This document shows, one piece after another, positions 15,129 to 24,012 of a stretch of DNA of 36,218 nucleotides (positions are counted from its first letter, which is position 1; each line of letters starts with the position of its first letter). The notes beneath the pieces were generated by a model. It saw only the letters and a program-made list of their open reading frames with translations, was not told where the DNA came from and did no database searches. Origin of the DNA: Saprospiraceae bacterium (GTDB lineage Bacteria > Bacteroidota > Bacteroidia > Chitinophagales > Saprospiraceae); NCBI GenBank assembly GCA_016715105.1, contig JADKBO010000043.1, positions 1 to 36,218 on the forward strand, given 5' to 3'. A program made the position numbers and the translations under genes.

Positions 15129-16529
15129 TTAATTTCTATTTTTTGAAGCGTCCATTTTGATCATAATCGCTACCAAAATGGTAAAGGCTACAAGTGATGA
15201 ACCACCCTTTGATATGAAAGGTAGCGGAATACCAATGACCGGCATCAAACCAATTGTCATTCCAATATTTACAAAAAAGTGAATGAACATAATTCCTGCA
15301 ACTCCGTAGGCATAATTTCTAAAAAACTCTAAACGTGCGCGCTCAGCAATCACGATACATCGGATCATCAAGATAGTAAATAACACGATGACACTCAAAG
15401 CTCCAATGAAACCTTGTTCCTCACCAATGGTACTAAAAATAAAGTCGGTTGCTTGTTCCGGCACATAATTGAGCTTCGTCATTTCACCTTTCAAAAAACC
15501 TTTTCCATCCAGACCACCGGACCCAATGGCCATTTTTGACTGTAAAATATTGTATAAAGAACCCCTAGGATCGCATAAATCTGGTCTCAACCAAGCATTG
15601 ATCCTGTCTTGTTGGTGGGGTCTAAGAAATGAATCAAAAGCCCATTTGGTAATGAAGGAAAGTCCGATACTCAAGCCAGCCAAAGCGCCAATACCAGAAA
15701 TTATTTTAAAGTTTTTTTGTCTAAAATGTATGTAAACAATTGCGGCATTTGCTATGGTAGGAATGAGCCATAAACCTGCCTCAAAACTGCCTAGTTTTGC
15801 AAGATATGTCGCTACACAAACGCCGACAATGATTCCAATTCCTCTCAAATCTGATTGAAACGAATACATTAATATGCCAAAAGTCAACAACAACGTAAGT
15901 ACCATCACGCTTGCTGGGCCAAGTATAAACGACAATATGAAAATTGCTATTAATAGAAAACCAATAGCGTACCAAACTCCTGGTAAACCTTTGCGATATA
16001 AAAGAATCAAAAAGGAGAAAAACACTAAACCACTACCTAAATCGGGCTGTAACATGATGAGTAAAAAAGGAGCCAAAAAAATTGCTATGGCTGTCAGCAA
16101 AACTCTCCTGTCTTTGATGTCATATTTGTTGAAGCTCAAAAAGGAGGCCATTGCTAGACAGGTTCCAAGTTTGGCTATTTCTGAAGGCTGAAAAGAACCT
16201 GGTCCCAGTGCAAACCACGAACGAGCACCTTTTATTTCAGTGCCTAGAAAAAGTACCAGAATCAATAACAGTAAGGAAATTCCGTATATGGGATAAGCAA
16301 AAGTATTCCAAAAATTCCATTCAATGACCATACAGGCCATGAAAGCAAACATTGCAACAACCAACCATGCGGTTTGTCGGCCAATATCTGTGCTAATACT
16401 TAAAAACGCATAAGGATCGGTCTCGTCATAAGTGGATGCATAGACCATCAACCAGCCGATGGTGACTAGACTAAAAAAGATGGCAATCAACAGCCAGTCA
16501 TAGGTAGTAGTACGTTTTTGTGTTGCCAA
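15129..16529 (-). CDS. rodA: Rod shape-determining protein RodA (SEDS peptidoglycan glycosyltransferase)
   Basis: RodA polymerises lipid II into glycan strands for cell elongation, together with a class B PBP. The 466-residue protein has many membrane segments. Its SEDS signatures include GARSWFALGPGSFQPSEIAK (about 99-118), LQPDLGSG (about 160-167), the long periplasmic loop HQQDRINAWLRPDLCDPRGS, SKMAIGSGGLDGKGFLKGEM, NYVPEQATDFIFSTIGEEQG and the C-terminal GIPLPFISKGGSS. The start must be the TTG at 16529. It follows immediately, in the same frame, after the TAA of the SPOR gene, and the next ATG lies inside the first membrane helix. The homologous N-terminus (YDW...GWLMVYASTYDE) fits this start. 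Translational coupling to the SPOR gene is likely. Confidence 0.95.
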   Translation of the reverse strand: MATQKRTTTYDWLLIAIFFSLVTIGWLMVYASTYDETDPYAFLSISTDIGRQTAWLVVAMFAFMACMVIEWNFWNTFAYPIYGISLLLLILVLFLGTEIKGARSWFALGPGSFQPSEIAKLGTCLAMASFLSFNKYDIKDRRVLLTAIAIFLAPFLLIMLQPDLGSGLVFFSFLILLYRKGLPGVWYAIGFLLIAIFILSFILGPASVMVLTLLLTFGILMYSFQSDLRGIGIIVGVCVATYLAKLGSFEAGLWLIPTIANAAIVYIHFRQKNFKIISGIGALAGLSIGLSFITKWAFDSFLRPHQQDRINAWLRPDLCDPRGSLYNILQSKMAIGSGGLDGKGFLKGEMTKLNYVPEQATDFIFSTIGEEQGFIGALSVIVLFTILMIRCIVIAERARLEFFRNYAYGVAGIMFIHFFVNIGMTIGLMPVIGIPLPFISKGGSSLVAFTILVAIMIKMDASKNRN

Positions 16530-16949
16530 TTAGTCGTAGTCTATTAAGTCTTTTTTCTCAATATTGTCGATCACTGGTGTAGACATAGGAAAACTTCTTC
16601 TGATATCCTGCATCATGTCCATGAGCTCTGTTTTTGTTCTGAAGGATCCAACCCTCACTTGATAATTGGGCACAACGTGTTTCCAAACTACTGGAGTTCC
16701 GGGGAAGAGGTTCATAAATTTTGACCTTACTTCATCCATTTCTCGCCTATCGTTGGTGGATATGATTTGTATTTTCCACCCGGTGATGGTTGAATGCTCT
16801 GTGTTGAATGCCAAAAATCTATTCATCAAGTTAGTAATCATGGCATTTCCATGAAAAACGACATCGCCTTGCCCAGTCAAAGGTGTAAAACTCACCAAAT
16901 AAAAAGCAAGCAAAAAAGTAGATCTGATAAACAAGTTTCGCAAAGTCAT
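16530..16949 (-). CDS. Exported protein with SPOR-like domain
   Basis: The ATG at 16949 gives a signal peptide (LFIRSTFLLAFYLVSFTP) ending near TGQG. The TTG at 16976 would add nine residues and is less likely. Residues about 55-130 resemble a SPOR domain: GWKIQIISTNDRREMDEVRS, FPGTPVVW, PNYQVRVGSFRTKTELMDM and IRRSFPMSTPVID. The alternating strand-helix pattern and the YQVRVGSF strand are typical. SPOR domains bind denuded septal peptidoglycan. Its location directly before rodA supports an envelope role. Its TAA abuts the TTG of rodA in the same frame, so a rare readthrough would make a SPOR-RodA fusion. Confidence 0.75.
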   Translation of the reverse strand: MTLRNLFIRSTFLLAFYLVSFTPLTGQGDVVFHGNAMITNLMNRFLAFNTEHSTITGWKIQIISTNDRREMDEVRSKFMNLFPGTPVVWKHVVPNYQVRVGSFRTKTELMDMMQDIRRSFPMSTPVIDNIEKKDLIDYD

Positions 16950-16983
16950 GAAAAAAAGTTCTTTTTCAATAATCAATAGGCTG

Positions 16984-16991
16984 CAAAGATA
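16984..16991 (-). promoter_or_regulatory. Promoter -7 element for the SPOR-rodA-tgt cluster
   Basis: The minus strand reads TATCTTTG, followed by CAG, about 35 bases before the SPOR start codon. It fits TAnnTTTG, and the context TATCTTTGCAG is typical for the phylum. No clear TTTG was found at the -33 distance. Confidence 0.5.
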
Positions 16992-17093
16992 CTCAAACCC
17001 GATGACTTAATGAACGACGCAATGAAGATCAAACTTATACAAAGAACTTTAAATTTTAAACTTTTTAATTTAACCCCACGGATTAATGAAAAC

Positions 17094-17372
17094 TTATACG
17101 TTGGGTTGCAACAAAGAAACCTGATAGTCTAAAAGATCCTTTTTCAAAAAGAAAAATCGTCGACTTAAAAGATACCCAAAACCATTCATAGCTTTGTAAA
17201 GTATGTCTAGATTTTCATTGATGTAATTATTCCCAGCAAAATAAATCCAAGATTGTGAAAGGTAGGATTCAAAATCTTTTCGCAACTGTGGAGTCAATTC
17301 AGGCATATCGGCACAACTTTCTATGAGCTCAAGGATAAGGTCCTTCAGTTTTGTTTCTTCTGGTTTAAGCAA
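17094..17372 (-). CDS. Small helical protein of unknown function overlapping the M48 gene end
   Basis: I do not recognise this 92-residue product. It is predicted helical, with ETKLKDLILELIESC, LRKDFESYLSQSWIYFAG, NENLDILYKAMNGFGYLL and a basic RRFFFLKKDLL segment. It has no signal peptide or clear membrane span. The frame begins with TTG at 17372 and overlaps the last 28 bases of the M48 peptidase gene in another frame, which suggests translational coupling. An ATG deeper in the frame (residue 23) would avoid the overlap. The gene may encode a partner or regulator of the protease. This is inference from position only. Confidence 0.6.
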   Translation of the reverse strand: MLKPEETKLKDLILELIESCADMPELTPQLRKDFESYLSQSWIYFAGNNYINENLDILYKAMNGFGYLLSRRFFFLKKDLLDYQVSLLQPNV

Positions 17373-19147
17373 AGAAAATTACTATGAATTTGCTCAATCG
17401 GTGTAGTATAATTGATGAAAGCTAAGTTTTCTGACATTTTATAATAAACAGAAATTTTATCCTCAAATACATTTAAGAAGGCAAAATAGTCTTCCTGCTT
17501 TTTTCTCAAAATGCCAGTATTTGGTCTTTCAAGGCTCGAAAAGAATCGGTAAATTTCTTCATCATTTTTTACAAACTGAGCTTGAAGTTCCTCCATCTCC
17601 ACGTTTAATGTTTGCAATAAAGCAAAACACTGATTTTTGTTGTATTTTTTACCATCATAATCAAAAGTCCTGATTTCTAGGTTACCATTTTCTATTTGTT
17701 TGATCGTCTCCATATCAGATTGGAAGGTGACCATTTGATTGATTTGTGCAACAATTTCATCAGAAAATAATGCTTCCAATGTTTTGAGATTTTGGTCATC
17801 TACACTTTGGGGCAGTTCAAAATAGGAAGGATTTTTCACATCATAATAGCCATTGTAGATTTTTGGAAAAGCATTTTGTTTAAAATTGGTCTCAAATTCA
17901 GATTGAAAATCTGGAAGAGCAAGCTGATTAACTTGTTTTTCAGAAGTATGTTTTTCAAATATCTTTTTGGTGATTTGCTTTTGAGTTTGATCAATATTTG
18001 AAAATAAAACATTTGCAATTTGTTCGTCAGATCTTTCTCCGAGTAAGTTGGTTTTTTCTAGTCTTTCAATGCGATCATCAATGCTAGGATGGGAGGCCCA
18101 TTGATTGGCAATCACCAATTTTGATTTGTTATACCTGTTGATTAGTTCGAGTGTAATATTCGGTAAATTATTGAATATGGGAATATTTGCATCCTTGGCC
18201 ATAAGTGCCATTACAAAAGATTGTTCTTGGTACAAATTTTCGGAAACTGTGCCTGAGTCATACTTTTCTTCATAAAAATTGATGACGGAATTAAATGCGT
18301 GCTCAGATAAATTCAACCGCAACAATGCATTTTTGAGCGGTTCATATCCAGTGACATGGGCTGCAATTTCATCGGCATGAAATTCCATTTCTCGTGAAAG
18401 GGCCATGTAATTGATGTTCATAAAATCGTACATCTTTTTCAGAATCCATTTTATACCATCAACAAGTTTGATTGCCAAAATCACGAAGTAATAAATTAAG
18501 CTGTGAATGTTGGCAAATTTTTGAATCAATGCGTGGTAGGAATCATTGTCGTACAATAAATTGTAAATAACTTGATTCATATTGTACACATAACTACCCA
18601 CCTTCATGGTACGCTGAGAAAAATGTCCAAATTCATGGGCAAGAATGGCTTTAAACTCTTCCACAGTTACGGTATTAACTAGACCAACTCCAATCAAAAG
18701 ATTTTTCTTGATGGGCAGAAACATAGACCAAAAACTGGAATCATAAAAAACTGCTGCATTCACATTGTTGCTCAAATAGACTTTTTTGGGGAAGTCTGTT
18801 GCCACTTCTTGTACAACATCATCGATGAGTTCAAATAATTTTGGTTCATCTTTTCTGTTGATTTCCACTAAGTTGGATCGATCTGTTTTATGACGTGTAA
18901 ATAAAAACTTAATCAAAAAAATCAAAATGAGTACACCAAAACTGATCAAACCAAAGCCCAATAACAAGGTCAGAAAGCCCGGTGAGATAACAACTAGTTG
19001 GAAAGCAAAATAAAAACAAGCCAGCGTGAGCACAACTGCTAAAGCAAATAAACTTAAATAAACGAGCAGAAATAGAAAAATTGAGAATATGGCTATAATC
19101 GTCTGTTTTTTGAACGCTTTTGACAGATTTATTTCTTGATTTTTCAT
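17345..19147 (-). CDS. M48-family membrane zinc metalloprotease
   Basis: The 600-residue protein has two N-terminal membrane helices (about 18-50 and 55-83), then a catalytic domain with the zinc motif HEFGH (171-175) and the third ligand Glu245 in REMEFHADEIAA (242-253), the M48 arrangement. A further hydrophobic segment (about 207-230) lies between them, as in HtpX and Ste24. The C-terminal half (about 300-600) is polar and mostly helical and makes the protein longer than HtpX (about 290). M48 proteases of this kind degrade damaged membrane proteins. The ATG at 19147 is well placed. The small gene at 17372 overlaps its end. Confidence 0.9.
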   Translation of the reverse strand: MKNQEINLSKAFKKQTIIAIFSIFLFLLVYLSLFALAVVLTLACFYFAFQLVVISPGFLTLLLGFGLISFGVLILIFLIKFLFTRHKTDRSNLVEINRKDEPKLFELIDDVVQEVATDFPKKVYLSNNVNAAVFYDSSFWSMFLPIKKNLLIGVGLVNTVTVEEFKAILAHEFGHFSQRTMKVGSYVYNMNQVIYNLLYDNDSYHALIQKFANIHSLIYYFVILAIKLVDGIKWILKKMYDFMNINYMALSREMEFHADEIAAHVTGYEPLKNALLRLNLSEHAFNSVINFYEEKYDSGTVSENLYQEQSFVMALMAKDANIPIFNNLPNITLELINRYNKSKLVIANQWASHPSIDDRIERLEKTNLLGERSDEQIANVLFSNIDQTQKQITKKIFEKHTSEKQVNQLALPDFQSEFETNFKQNAFPKIYNGYYDVKNPSYFELPQSVDDQNLKTLEALFSDEIVAQINQMVTFQSDMETIKQIENGNLEIRTFDYDGKKYNKNQCFALLQTLNVEMEELQAQFVKNDEEIYRFFSSLERPNTGILRKKQEDYFAFLNVFEDKISVYYKMSENLAFINYTTPIEQIHSNFLCLNQKKQN

Positions 19148-19414
19148 AGGAAAAGGGATATTGATAAAAAGGTTTAAACTATTTCAGATCGGGATACTGT
19201 AAACAAAATTGTGTAAACGCCGGAAACAAAAAAATTTATAAACGGCTTCGTTGGTCAAAAATAATAAAATATGGATGGGAATCAAATTCTAGGCGCCAAA
19301 ATAGTTTGAGCATTTTCACCTTTTATTAAATTTATAGGAAGACCGTATATATTGATAAAATTTTATCAATTCAAAAGCCACCAAATAACTTACCCAATTT
19401 GTTTTTGAGGAGTA

Positions 19415-20149
19415 TTAAAAGGAGATTTGTTCAGTTTCTATTTTTGACAACTCGACCAACTTATTTGCTTTGTAAAGTGCGAGAATTTCTTCAATTTTAG
19501 TTGATTTTTCTATGGATTTTTCTGGACTGAGATTGACATAATCTTGAAAGATAACTTTATTTATGCGGCGTTGGTTATAGGCTTTTCTAAATCGAATGCC
19601 ACCCCCATCTGTTTGGTAGGAGTAAGCAAAATAATCCATAGATTTTGTTTCTGTTTGAAACCAGTAATAGAATATATCATCATGATCTGTACCCCCTCCT
19701 TCTGTTTTAAAACTTATTTTTATGCAATCATATTTCAACCCATCAATCGTATCGTTTCCAAGAAATTCTTTTATTACGGCTTTGTCATTGAGCCCAAATG
19801 GTAGATAAACAAAATAGAAAACGGAATTAATTGAGTTGCTATATTTTGTTTTCCATTCTTGATCGACCTCAACCTTTTTACCATCGATTCTACGAGTAAA
19901 AGCATCATTGGTCAGAACATCTTCCACCATGCCAACGCTGTCTTGAAATTTTCTTTGATAGGTAAAATTTCCAGAATTGCGGGTAGAAATGTATTCTTTG
20001 TCTCTAAAGTGGAAGGAGAATGAAGACTTATCCAGTAGATTGCCATTTTGATACTCAATTGCAGTATCCACAATTTTTTGTGCGGTGTCTCTATTGCAAC
20101 CAAAAAAAAGGATTGGTGAGAAAAAAAGCAAAAGCAAAGGATGTTTCAT
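19415..20149 (-). CDS. DUF6503-like lipoprotein
   Basis: The 244-residue product starts with a lipoprotein signal: MKHPLLLLFFSPILFFGC with Cys18 as the lipidation site. The mature protein is beta-rich. The C-terminal half has HDDIFYYWFQTETKSMDYFA (about 155-175), YQTDGGGIRFRKAYNQRRIN and VIFQDYVNL, a pattern I associate with the Bacteroidota family DUF6503. The molecular function of that family is not established. A periplasmic lipid- or ligand-binding beta sheet is conceivable. The gene stands alone with a -7 box 21 bases upstream. Confidence 0.7.
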   Translation of the reverse strand: MKHPLLLLFFSPILFFGCNRDTAQKIVDTAIEYQNGNLLDKSSFSFHFRDKEYISTRNSGNFTYQRKFQDSVGMVEDVLTNDAFTRRIDGKKVEVDQEWKTKYSNSINSVFYFVYLPFGLNDKAVIKEFLGNDTIDGLKYDCIKISFKTEGGGTDHDDIFYYWFQTETKSMDYFAYSYQTDGGGIRFRKAYNQRRINKVIFQDYVNLSPEKSIEKSTKIEEILALYKANKLVELSKIETEQISF

Positions 20150-20169
20150 AGAAGATGTATTTTATAAAT

Positions 20170-20177
20170 CAAAGATA
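20170..20177 (-). promoter_or_regulatory. Promoter -7 element for the DUF6503-like gene
   Basis: The minus strand reads TATCTTTG, 21 bases before the ATG at 20149, matching TAnnTTTG. A matching -33 box is not seen. Confidence 0.45.
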
Positions 20178-20265
20178 GAATAACGTTAACGCGAATATTC
20201 ATAATTTGTATCCATGTCTATATAAATAGTTCTCACTGCTCATGATGATAGCCAGTTGATATTAT

Positions 20266-20844
20266 TCAAATGGTGGACAAATTAAAATAGGTGTCCTGAC
20301 CACTTACAGCAATAGAACCGGCCTTATCCAATGAGAAAGTGCCACAATCCATGATGAAATTCTGGTCAGCGTAAAGATTAATGATTTCCCCAATCATGAA
20401 TTTTGTTTCATTATACTTTATGTCAATTACTTCAAGCAGTTTCAAACTCATTTTTATACTACTTTCCATCACAAACGGGGCGTAAAAATTATCTAAATAA
20501 GAGGTGTGCAAACCACAAGCGCTAAATTCTGATATTTCTACCGCGTATTTCAGATGTGTTTGATGCGCCTGCTTTGCGATAACTTGATTGACATGATTTA
20601 TCGTATAAAAGTCAGTCTCAAGAATGTTTTTATAGGTGTGGGAGAAATCGCCAACAGGTCGATGTACAAAACCTACTAGTGCAGGGTATGACCCAAGATG
20701 GACAACGGAGCTAAATATGGCAACGTTTTCATTTCCTGCTGCTGATTTCGTAGCAATGAGATGTGCAGGCTTACAACCAGTCGCACTATTGATGAGATTT
20801 GCACGAAAAGTCTTATCCAAATTTGAGAAATCAATTTTCTGCAT
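20266..20844 (-). CDS. Flavin reductase-like (FMN-binding split barrel) protein
   Basis: The product (192 residues from the ATG at 20844; a GTG at 20850 is the alternative) resembles flavin reductase domain proteins. FRANLINSATGCKPAHLIAT (about 13-32) and NVAIFSSVVHLGSYPALVGF (about 40-60) form the FMN-phosphate-binding strands. The segment ETDFYTINHV follows, as in the family. Such proteins bind FMN and reduce it or other substrates with NAD(P)H. The natural partner is not adjacent. The gene is probably monocistronic. Confidence 0.78.
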   Translation of the reverse strand: MQKIDFSNLDKTFRANLINSATGCKPAHLIATKSAAGNENVAIFSSVVHLGSYPALVGFVHRPVGDFSHTYKNILETDFYTINHVNQVIAKQAHQTHLKYAVEISEFSACGLHTSYLDNFYAPFVMESSIKMSLKLLEVIDIKYNETKFMIGEIINLYADQNFIMDCGTFSLDKAGSIAVSGQDTYFNLSTI

Positions 20845-20901
20845 GCACACGATATTTTAAAATCATAAATAACTCAAAGTGCTGATTGGTTTAAATTAAT
20901 T

Positions 20902-22410
20902 TCATTTACTGCTTACTCGTTCCAGACCTGACTTTGCTTTTTGATGTAAACTAGTCTGATACTCGGTCGGCTTTATTTTGAGACAGAGGTTGTAATATTT
21001 TTTTGCTTGGACGTCATTTTTGTTTTCTTCATAAATCAAACCAATCTGCAATGCCGCATTGCAAGCAAAGTATTTCTTATTATTCTTACCTAATTCAATC
21101 GTTTTTATCAAATAGGTGATTGCATCAGGATAGTTTTTGAGTGCTTGGAGCGTCCGACCAAGGCGATAGTGATATTCTAAAGGTCCTTCTCCTTTATTGG
21201 TAAAAAGATGACCATTTTTGATCAAGATGTTTTGAGCCTGCCCATAATAACCGCCGTCGTACAATAAACGAGCTTTGAGCAATATGGGGTGAGGAGTTGC
21301 ATTTTCTTTAGACTCGGTCAATGCTTGTTGGTCTTCATCGATCAAAGAATTGCCATACTTTGCACAATTGGCCATCTCTTTTTTGTAAGCAGCGAGATCG
21401 TTTCCAAAAACAATTTTTGACCAAGCTATTTTTTGATAAGCTTCTTTGATATAGTGTTGGCCTTTGAAATTCTGAACAAAAGTTTTCATATAAGATACAG
21501 ATGAATCATCTAATTTGTAAAGCAAACTTCTGCCCAACATGTAGTCTAGATAATCAAAATCCAAGTACTCTTTTGTTCTTGGGGCTTCTGTGAGGTATTT
21601 GATGCACTCTTCATTATTGCCATGTCTTAATGCAAGACTTGCCTTCAAAAAAGCCAACATAGGATTGGTTTTGTGGTCTAGGTTACTATTTTTAAGTAAC
21701 TGGATAGCTTGATTTTTTTTGTTTGCTTGATAGTACCAGATATAAGCATTGATGGCAATGGCCTCTTCCCTAAAAAAGTAATCTTTCTTGCTGTTAGCAA
21801 TTTTTACCAAATCAATTATTTCCTTTTCACCTAGCTGAATGGAACCCTTTATTCCTACGACCTTGCGAATCCAACCGGGTAAAGATTCTGCGAGTGTATG
21901 GATTATGGATAAGCTTTTTTTATTTTCTTCAAATTTGGGATAGAGTTTTTTATTTGCTTCCAACAATTTGTAGGCCTCGTAGATTTCTCCTCCAGCCTTT
22001 AGTTTTTGGTCAAATTTGAGTCTGATCAAAGCCCATTGGAGCAATATTTCAGCTTGTATGAATCGGGATTCTGGAACTTCCAAATTAGCAGATTCTAATA
22101 ATTGCAACCTGCGTGCCCTATTTCCTTCTCTTTTTGTAAATTCTTTTTGATCCTCCTTTACAAACAGATAAAAGAAGTCGATGTAGTTTTCAATGTGTAA
22201 TCGAGCAAGATTTTCGGGTTCTCGGCTGCCCATAAGTGTGAGCAACCGTTGCGCTTCTTCCAACCTTAAACTGATGGCAGCTTTGTATGCATCACCCGCA
22301 ATTTCTGAATATTCAATATAAGGTTTTGCTGATAGGGTATAAAAATGGAAAATGATAATAAACAAAAAGCTCCCTGATTTACGCTTGGCGATAAAAACAG
22401 GGAGCTTCAT
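20902..22410 (-). CDS. Exported tetratricopeptide-repeat protein
   Basis: I start this gene at the ATG at 22410 (502 residues) and not at 22491, because the latter would run back into the zinc-ribbon gene and adds 27 residues without family character. The start is followed by a signal or anchor segment (GSFLFIIIFHFYTLSA). The rest is all helical with TPR-like pairs, clearest at the C-terminus: YHYRLGRTLQALKNYPDAIT and NAALQIGLIYEENKNDVQAK. The protein probably acts as a periplasmic scaffold. It lies 20 bases after the zinc-ribbon gene and appears co-transcribed with it. Confidence 0.75.
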   Translation of the reverse strand: MKLPVFIAKRKSGSFLFIIIFHFYTLSAKPYIEYSEIAGDAYKAAISLRLEEAQRLLTLMGSREPENLARLHIENYIDFFYLFVKEDQKEFTKREGNRARRLQLLESANLEVPESRFIQAEILLQWALIRLKFDQKLKAGGEIYEAYKLLEANKKLYPKFEENKKSLSIIHTLAESLPGWIRKVVGIKGSIQLGEKEIIDLVKIANSKKDYFFREEAIAINAYIWYYQANKKNQAIQLLKNSNLDHKTNPMLAFLKASLALRHGNNEECIKYLTEAPRTKEYLDFDYLDYMLGRSLLYKLDDSSVSYMKTFVQNFKGQHYIKEAYQKIAWSKIVFGNDLAAYKKEMANCAKYGNSLIDEDQQALTESKENATPHPILLKARLLYDGGYYGQAQNILIKNGHLFTNKGEGPLEYHYRLGRTLQALKNYPDAITYLIKTIELGKNNKKYFACNAALQIGLIYEENKNDVQAKKYYNLCLKIKPTEYQTSLHQKAKSGLERVSSK

Positions 22411-22429
22411 AATTTTATAGTATTGATGA

Positions 22430-23176
22430 CTAGTCTGCCTCGTAAACAAAGGCTTCGTCCACCAAAATTCTACCACAGTGCTCGCATGCAATGATGTTTT
22501 TCATGATACCAATTTCAATTTGTACTTGAGGTGGTATTTTATTGAAACAACCTCCACAAGATTCTCTGGAAATTGCAGCAACAGCCAATCCATTTCTATA
22601 GGAAACTCTGATTTTGTCATAAGCTTTGAGCAAGCGAGCTTCGATGTCTTTTCTTGCTTTTTCGCTTTCTTTGACAAGCTTCTCCTCTTCTTTTTCTGTT
22701 TTCTCGATGATACCAGCAAGCTCTTCTTTTTTAAGATCCAGATCTTTTGACCTAAGGCTGATTTTCTCATCGATTACAGCTAAAGACTCTGCCTTACCAG
22801 TTCTCGCTACCGTTGATTCTCTGATTCTTTTTTCAGAAAGTTGTATTTCCAACCTTTGCAACTCGACTTCTTTATTCAAAGCGTCAAATTCGCGGTTGTT
22901 TTTTACGTTATCAAGTTGTTGTTGATATTTCAAAATGAGTGCCTCACTGTCTTTGATATTACCTCTGTGTTTATTGATTTCATCATCAATATCAGCAACG
23001 GTATCGCTCAATCTTTGAGAACGTGTTTTGAGACCAACAATTTCGTCTTCAAGATCACTCACTTCCATAGGGAGTTCACCCTTCATCACTTTTATTTCGT
23101 CGAGTTTTGAATCGATTATCTGCAACTTGTGCAATTGAACCAATTTTTCTTTGACGGATAGCTCTTTTACTGCCAT
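22430..23176 (-). CDS. Coiled-coil protein with C4-type zinc ribbon
   Basis: The 248-residue protein is a long coiled coil (about residues 5-185, rich in E/K/L heptads) followed by a zinc ribbon with Cys207-x2-Cys210 (SCGGCFNKIPPQ) and Cys231-x2-Cys234 (CEHCGRIL). This is the architecture of the C4-type zinc-ribbon family (zf-RING_7), whose members bind nucleic acid or assist in an unknown cellular process. They are very often encoded next to Nif3-like proteins, as here, 12 bases downstream. The molecular role is unknown. Confidence 0.88.
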   Translation of the reverse strand: MAVKELSVKEKLVQLHKLQIIDSKLDEIKVMKGELPMEVSDLEDEIVGLKTRSQRLSDTVADIDDEINKHRGNIKDSEALILKYQQQLDNVKNNREFDALNKEVELQRLEIQLSEKRIRESTVARTGKAESLAVIDEKISLRSKDLDLKKEELAGIIEKTEKEEEKLVKESEKARKDIEARLLKAYDKIRVSYRNGLAVAAISRESCGGCFNKIPPQVQIEIGIMKNIIACEHCGRILVDEAFVYEAD

Positions 23177-23188
23177 TTTATTGAAAGA

Positions 23189-23977
23189 TTAATAGTAATT
23201 AACAGGATTTGTGTCCATTTTAGTATAATGGGCTGCAAAATTAGTAAAATTATTGGAAATCAAAGTATAAAGTAGGTCGATTGTATATCTTTCACTTTCA
23301 AAATGTCCAATATCTGCAATGATAATTTGACCATCAGCATCAAAAAACTCATGATACTTATAATCTGAGGTAATAAATATTTGCGCACCTGCTTGTATGG
23401 CATCTTGTAGTAGGAAACCTCCAGCACCTCCGCAAACAGCCACATCTTCAATATTTTTATGACAAACGGCCGTGTGTTTGAATGTTTTGAGGAACATTTT
23501 TGTCTTCAAATGTTCAAAAAATTCGATGGTTGTCATGGCGTGTTCAAGCTTACCTATCATACCTGCACCTACATTTACCAAAGTATTTTTGGGCCGTAGT
23601 ATTTGCAAATTGGTAAGTTCGAGCAACTCACAGATTTTACTATTCACTCCATTGATCGCCACGTTATCTAGATTGGTATGAATGGCAAACAAATTGATGT
23701 CATGTCTGATAGCCTTCATCACTACCCGCTCTACATAGCTGGATGAAGTAAATCGCTTCAATCCTTTGAAAACAATTGGATGATGACTCACAATCATATT
23801 TACCCCTAGAGAAATAGCTTCATCGACAATGGCTTCTGTGCAATCGAGGCTAATCAAAACACCTTTGATGACATCGTTTTCATTGCCTACAATAAGCCCG
23901 GCATTGTCATAATCCTCTTGATATTGATTGGGTGCGATGGTGTGAAGGAAAGCTATTACTTCTTTTACTCTGGTCAT
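23189..23977 (-). CDS. Nif3-like dinuclear metal center protein (YbgI family)
   Basis: The 262-residue product has the metal ligands of the family: His65-His66 in IVSHHPIVF, His100/Asp104 in HTNLDN, and His225/Glu228 in GHFESE. It also has the SDYKYHE motif (204-210). The family forms hexameric toroids with two metal ions per subunit. Proposed roles include GTP cyclohydrolase-like hydrolysis, but function is unsettled. Many Bacteroidota versions carry an inserted PII-like domain and are about 365 residues. This one is the short form without the insertion. It leads the zinc-ribbon gene by 12 bases. Confidence 0.92.
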   Translation of the reverse strand: MTRVKEVIAFLHTIAPNQYQEDYDNAGLIVGNENDVIKGVLISLDCTEAIVDEAISLGVNMIVSHHPIVFKGLKRFTSSSYVERVVMKAIRHDINLFAIHTNLDNVAINGVNSKICELLELTNLQILRPKNTLVNVGAGMIGKLEHAMTTIEFFEHLKTKMFLKTFKHTAVCHKNIEDVAVCGGAGGFLLQDAIQAGAQIFITSDYKYHEFFDADGQIIIADIGHFESERYTIDLLYTLISNNFTNFAAHYTKMDTNPVNYY

Positions 23978-24012
23978 ATTGTGTTTGGAACGGAATGATA
24001 ACGTATGTAAAA

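Noticed and set aside
22411..22491. Longer N-terminus of the TPR protein (start at 22491)
   Set aside because: It would overlap the zinc-ribbon gene and precede the signal segment by 27 unconserved residues; the ATG at 22410 is better.
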